Position numbers and translations under genes: made by a program | NCBI GenBank assembly: GCA_030148025.1 | Contig: JASBUG010000029.1 | Coordinates: 124,001 to 188,000 of the forward strand | From: Flavobacteriaceae bacterium | GTDB lineage: Bacteria; Bacteroidota; Bacteroidia; Flavobacteriales; Flavobacteriaceae | Length of the DNA: 64,000 bases | Direction: 5' to 3' | Part shown: positions 61,103 to 64,000 of the stretch, piece after piece | Numbering within the stretch: the stretch's first letter is position 1 | How the letters are laid out: every line of letters starts with the position of its first letter | The notes under the pieces: generated by a model | The model's database searches: none | Seen by the model: only the letters and a program-made list of their open reading frames with translations | Told to the model about the DNA's origin: nothing

Positions 61103-61861
61103 ATGAAACTAGTTCTATCACCTGCAAAGTCTTTAAATTATGAGAGTGAATTGCCAACTACTCAAACTTCAGAGAGTTGTTTTTTAAAAGAGTCTGAACG
61201 ACTTAATAAACTGCTGAAAAAGAAATCGGCTAGAAGCTTATCTAAGCTAATGAAGATTTCTCCAGCACTCGGACAGCTTAATTATGAGCGTAATCAAGAA
61301 TGGCACTTACCATTTACTCTAGATAATGCACGTCAAGCTGTATATGCGTTTAGTGGTGATGTGTATAGAGGGCTAGATGCTTATACCATTTCAGAAGATA
61401 AATTAGAGAAGTTACAAGATACAGTTCGTATTTTGTCTGGTCAATATGGTTTGTTAAAGCCAATGGATTTAATGCAACCTTATAGATTAGAAATGGGAAC
61501 TAAGTTTCCTGTTGGAAAGAACAAGAATTTATACGAGTTCTGGAAGCAGAAAATTACAAAGGCACTGAATGAAGAGTTGGAAGATGATGAATTGTTTTTA
61601 AACTTAGCAAGTAATGAATATTTTAAAGCAATCGATACTAAAGCTTTAAAAGTGCCTGTTATTACGGCAAGTTTTAAAGATCTAAAAAATGGAGAGTATA
61701 AAACCATTATGACTTTTGCAAAGTTAGCTCGAGGATATATGGCACGTTATATTATAGATACTAATGCCACAACTTTAGAAGATATTAAAGGCTTTAATTA
61801 TGAAGGTTATGGTTTTAGCGAAGCGATGTCTACAGATACAGAATTAGTATTTATACGATAA
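61103..61861 (+). CDS. yaaA: Peroxide stress protein YaaA
   Basis: 252 residues, DUF328: LVLSPAKSLNYESELP at the start, YAFSGDVYRGLDAYT and FAKLARGYMARYII near the end. Linked to lowering free iron in oxidative stress in E. coli. It stands 78 bases after rluD and is ended by a hairpin with a GNRA loop. Confidence 0.95.
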   Translation: MKLVLSPAKSLNYESELPTTQTSESCFLKESERLNKLLKKKSARSLSKLMKISPALGQLNYERNQEWHLPFTLDNARQAVYAFSGDVYRGLDAYTISEDKLEKLQDTVRILSGQYGLLKPMDLMQPYRLEMGTKFPVGKNKNLYEFWKQKITKALNEELEDDELFLNLASNEYFKAIDTKALKVPVITASFKDLKNGEYKTIMTFAKLARGYMARYIIDTNATTLEDIKGFNYEGYGFSEAMSTDTELVFIR

Positions 61862-61865
61862 TAAA

Positions 61866-61893
61866 AAGCGAGAGGAATCTCGCTTATTTTTTT
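61866..61893 (+). terminator. Bidirectional terminator between yaaA and thx
   Basis: AAGCGAGA pairs with TCTCGCTT (61866-61885) around a GGAA tetraloop, followed by ATTTTTTT. It covers the stop codon of the convergent thx gene. Confidence 0.9.
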
Positions 61894-62066
61894 GCTGTTG
61901 TTTTAGTGGTTTTTTTCGCAGTTGGTTTCTTTTTTGCCGCTGTTTTTTTAGGAGCTTTTTCTTCAGCAGCTACTGTAATAGCTTTTCGTCTTTTTCGTGG
62001 TCTTCTTACTCCAAATGTACCCATGGTAATTTTGCCGCGTCTGGTTTTTTTATCTCCTTTTCCCAT
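61884..62066 (-). CDS. 30S ribosomal protein THX with basic Ala/Lys/Thr tail
   Basis: 60 residues from the ATG at 62066; an upstream in-frame start at 62129 is rejected as it overlaps the UDG-like gene. The Thx core MGKGDKKTRRGKITMGTFGV is clear, followed by RRPRKRRK and a histone H1-like tail (KKTAAKKKPTAKKTTK). It stabilises the 30S head in relatives; the tail exceeds the 26-residue Thermus form. Confidence 0.9.
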   Translation of the reverse strand: MGKGDKKTRRGKITMGTFGVRRPRKRRKAITVAAEEKAPKKTAAKKKPTAKKTTKTTAKK

Positions 62067-62127
62067 CTGATGTTTATTTAAGCTTAGTCCTTTAAAAATA
62101 CTATTTTTAACTACTAATTCAAAATAC

Positions 62128-62841
62128 ATGTTTTTACATAAGCACCCATATCCGCCTTTTATTCAGGAAGATACTACTAAGTTAATAGTTGGTACATTAC
62201 CGCCACCTCGCTTTAGTACAGGTGAATTATTGGAGAAAGATGTTGACTTTTGTTACGGAAGTTACTATAATTCGTTATGGTTGAAAATTGACAAAATTCA
62301 TAATCTGAATTTACGTTTTGATAATTCAGAAGAAGCGGTGCAACAACGAAAGGAGTTTTTAATTAAACATAAAATAGGTGTTTGTGATATAGTTGAAAGT
62401 GCAGAACGTGAAAAAATTGATGCATCTGATTTAGGTATGAAGAACATTAAGCTGCGAGATGTTGTTGGGTATTTAAAGCAATATCCTAATATAAATACCT
62501 TACTATTTACCGGTGGTAATAGTAAAAATGGTCCAGAGTATTTTTTTAGAAAACACTTAAAAGCTTATGGGTTAAAATTAGAAGTTGTTTCCAGTGAAGT
62601 GCCACGAATACATCGGTTTGTCATGTCGAATGAATATGAGACATCTCATAATGCGATGTCTCAATCGCAAAGCTCCTTTCGAAATGACAAAAGAATCATC
62701 AAAACAGTGTCTTTAACCTCTGGATCTGGAGCGGCAAATATCTCGATTAGTAGATTACCATTATACAAGCAAATGAAAGCTAAAGATGCTAACTTTAATA
62801 CGTTTGATTTTAGAGTGATGCAATACCAAGAGTTTTTTTAG
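62128..62841 (+). CDS. Uracil-DNA glycosylase superfamily protein carrying an in-frame repeat insertion
   Basis: 237 residues. LIVGTLPPPRFS at the start is the motif 1 region, GVCDIVESAERE and NTLLFTGGNSKNG the core, and LTSGSGAANISIS the motif 2-like loop. A 69-bp palindromic element (62620-62688) adds exactly 23 codons (VMSNEYET...RND) between PRIHRF and KRIIKTVSL, in frame, just ahead of motif 2. The enzyme may be active or impaired. Its stop is shared (TTAG) with the convergent permease. Confidence 0.82.
   Translation: MFLHKHPYPPFIQEDTTKLIVGTLPPPRFSTGELLEKDVDFCYGSYYNSLWLKIDKIHNLNLRFDNSEEAVQQRKEFLIKHKIGVCDIVESAEREKIDASDLGMKNIKLRDVVGYLKQYPNINTLLFTGGNSKNGPEYFFRKHLKAYGLKLEVVSSEVPRIHRFVMSNEYETSHNAMSQSQSSFRNDKRIIKTVSLTSGSGAANISISRLPLYKQMKAKDANFNTFDFRVMQYQEFF
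62620..62688. repeat. 69-bp palindromic element inside a coding region (copy R9)
   Basis: Begins GTCAT (62620) and ends ATGAC (62688). The centre GAGACATCTCAT/ATGCGATGTCTC (62638-62662) has one mismatch. It is homologous in reverse to the element at 55284. The length, 69, equals 23 codons. Confidence 0.88.
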
Positions 62842-63815
62842 AGTATGATATTAAATACATACCCCGAAATAATAATACACACAGTCACAACACCAAAAAA
62901 AATTGCAATTAGCTTTAGTGTCATTACCTTTTTAAGAAGCATGGCTTCTGGAAGTGATAAGCCTACAACTCCCATCATAAACGCAATTGCTGTTCCTAAT
63001 GGAATGCCTTTATCAACCAATACCTGAACAATTGGTAACACACCAGAGGCATTGGTATACATAGGTACTGCAAATATTGTAGCAATTGGAACGGCAAACA
63101 AATTATCTTTACTCATATATGTTTCAAAAAAACCTTCAGGGATATAACCATGCATAATACCACCAATAGCGATACCAACTATTACATAAGGTGTTACTCC
63201 TTTTAGAATTTTAACTACATCATTCCAAATAATAGCTAAGCGTTGTTTTAATGATTGCTTTTTATTTATAAATTGATGCTGCTCTTTTTCGGCATTAGCC
63301 AGTATTTTTTTAACCCAGGGTGTTAGAAAACGTTCCAAGTTTAATTTTTGCAAAATGATCCCCGAAAAAGTTCCTAAAAGAATACCACTAATAACATAAA
63401 TGATAGTCGTTTTTAGGCCAAATAAGCCTATAAACAGCCCTATAGCTACCTCATTGACTAAAGGCGAAGTAATTAAAAAGGAGAATGTCACCCCTAACGG
63501 GATACCACCTCTAACAAAACCTATAAATAAAGGAACAGATGAACAAGAACAAAAAGGTGTTACAACTCCAAATAAACTTGCCATTAAATATTCTAACCCA
63601 TATAGTTTTTTTCGTGTTAGATAGCTTTTTACCTTGTCTACTGGGAAATAGCTGTTTACTATTCCCATAAGGAAAATAACAACAAATAAGAGTATTAATA
63701 TCTTTATAGCATCGTAAATAAAGAAATTTAATGCTTCTCCAAAATGACTGTTAGTGTTTATATTAAATACACTATATACTAACCAATCTGCAAAGTTTTG
63801 CAACCAATCAAACAT
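62838..63815 (-). CDS. ArsP/DUF318-type membrane permease
   Basis: 325 residues from the ATG at 63815; a TTG five codons earlier lies within the upstream gene. About eight membrane helices. TPFCSCSSVPLFIGF holds the CSCS pair and the second repeat MYTNASGVLPIVQVL mirrors it, as in permeases for organoarsenicals or other metal(loid)s. It lies five bases after a thioredoxin-fold gene with a CC...CC tail, a pairing known from arsenic operons. Confidence 0.88.
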   Translation of the reverse strand: MFDWLQNFADWLVYSVFNINTNSHFGEALNFFIYDAIKILILLFVVIFLMGIVNSYFPVDKVKSYLTRKKLYGLEYLMASLFGVVTPFCSCSSVPLFIGFVRGGIPLGVTFSFLITSPLVNEVAIGLFIGLFGLKTTIIYVISGILLGTFSGIILQKLNLERFLTPWVKKILANAEKEQHQFINKKQSLKQRLAIIWNDVVKILKGVTPYVIVGIAIGGIMHGYIPEGFFETYMSKDNLFAVPIATIFAVPMYTNASGVLPIVQVLVDKGIPLGTAIAFMMGVVGLSLPEAMLLKKVMTLKLIAIFFGVVTVCIIISGYVFNIIL

Positions 63816-63820
63816 AATAG

Positions 63821-64000
63821 TTAACAGCAATTATCGGTTGAACAACAATTAGTTTCAGTTTGTGTTTTCTTGTCATTATTATGAGACGTTATTAAGTCTA
63901 TTATTTCTTGTTTACTTGGAATACGTCCTTTTGTTTGAACAGTTTCATTAATGACTAGGGCAGGAGTAGTCATGATATTATACGCCATGATATCCATAAT
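63821..64000 (-). CDS. Thioredoxin-fold (redox-active disulfide) protein, C-terminal part
   Basis: The gene runs out of the window; 59 codons and the TAA stop (63821-63823) are visible. MTTPALVINE contains the cis-Pro loop and KGRIPSKQEIIDLI the last helix of the Thioredoxin_3 family. The tail ends NCCSTDNCC, two Cys pairs that could bind a metal(loid). The CxxC site is beyond the edge. Encoded just upstream of the ArsP-type permease. Confidence 0.8.
   Translation of the reverse strand: MMDIMAYNIMTTPALVINETVQTKGRIPSKQEIIDLITSHNNDKKTQTETNCCSTDNCC

Overview
The window comes from a member of the Bacteroidota, most likely a marine Flavobacteriaceae species. The DNA is AT-rich. Promoters carry the Bacteroidota -7 element TAnnTTTG, and Shine-Dalgarno sequences are weak or absent. 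One protein ends in a type IX secretion (Por) C-terminal domain, and lipoprotein signal peptides, an extended ribosomal protein THX and GTCAT-type palindromic repeats are present. I saw no rRNA, tRNA, CRISPR array, prophage or classical insertion sequence. No gene-free stretch exceeds 300 bases.

Layout: 1-2545 holds the end of an M1 aminopeptidase, a TatA-like protein and an O-methyltransferase. 2554-6422 holds a peptide transporter, a GNAT-NTF2-like fusion, an NTF2-like lipoprotein and an alpha/beta hydrolase lipoprotein. 6530-17104 is a leftward kynurenine catabolic operon: kynureninase, kynurenine 3-monooxygenase, a RidA deaminase, a PhyH dioxygenase, an aldehyde dehydrogenase, an SDR, 3-hydroxyanthranilate dioxygenase and ACMS decarboxylase. 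GNAT, glutathione peroxidase and GIY-YIG genes are interspersed, and a divergent IclR regulator (17227) is separated from kynU by paired GTTTCA palindromes. The set would take kynurenine through 3-hydroxyanthranilate and aminocarboxymuconate semialdehyde to 2-aminomuconate and its deamination. Tryptophan dioxygenase and kynurenine formamidase are not in the window.

17994-26375 holds a lipoprotein, a methyltransferase, MsrA, a cysteine-less zinc-ribbon-like coiled-coil protein, Nif3, LpxK and a TPR hybrid histidine kinase. 26465-35320 holds GAPDH, LipA, a GT2-ECF sigma-NRAMP-like operon, an ECF sigma/anti-sigma pair, MurB and an aminotransferase. 35444-47443 is housekeeping: a PDZ aspartic protease, ValS, the operon rsfS-ftsH-LUD-cdsA-psd-acbp, BirA, PyrE and a Nudix enzyme. 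47546-57781 holds lipoproteins, a di-haem peroxidase, a T9SS cargo protein, PhzF, an M14 peptidase, a SulP transporter, VOC proteins and an amidohydrolase. 57788-64000 holds CoaD, Ddl, a PASTA protein, RluD, YaaA, THX, a UDG-like protein, an ArsP-type permease and the end of a thioredoxin-fold gene.

The most unusual content is a family of short palindromic elements, several bounded by GTCAT...ATGAC. One 69-bp copy sits exactly in frame inside the UDG-like gene, another piece encodes part of the kynurenine monooxygenase C-terminus, and a third arrangement brackets a tiny GIY-YIG nuclease gene between two inverted copies (11195-11568). This suggests a nuclease-carrying element with non-autonomous derivatives. 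A second, unrelated pair of hairpins with an identical ATTC loop and compensated arms lies at 47524 and 50778.
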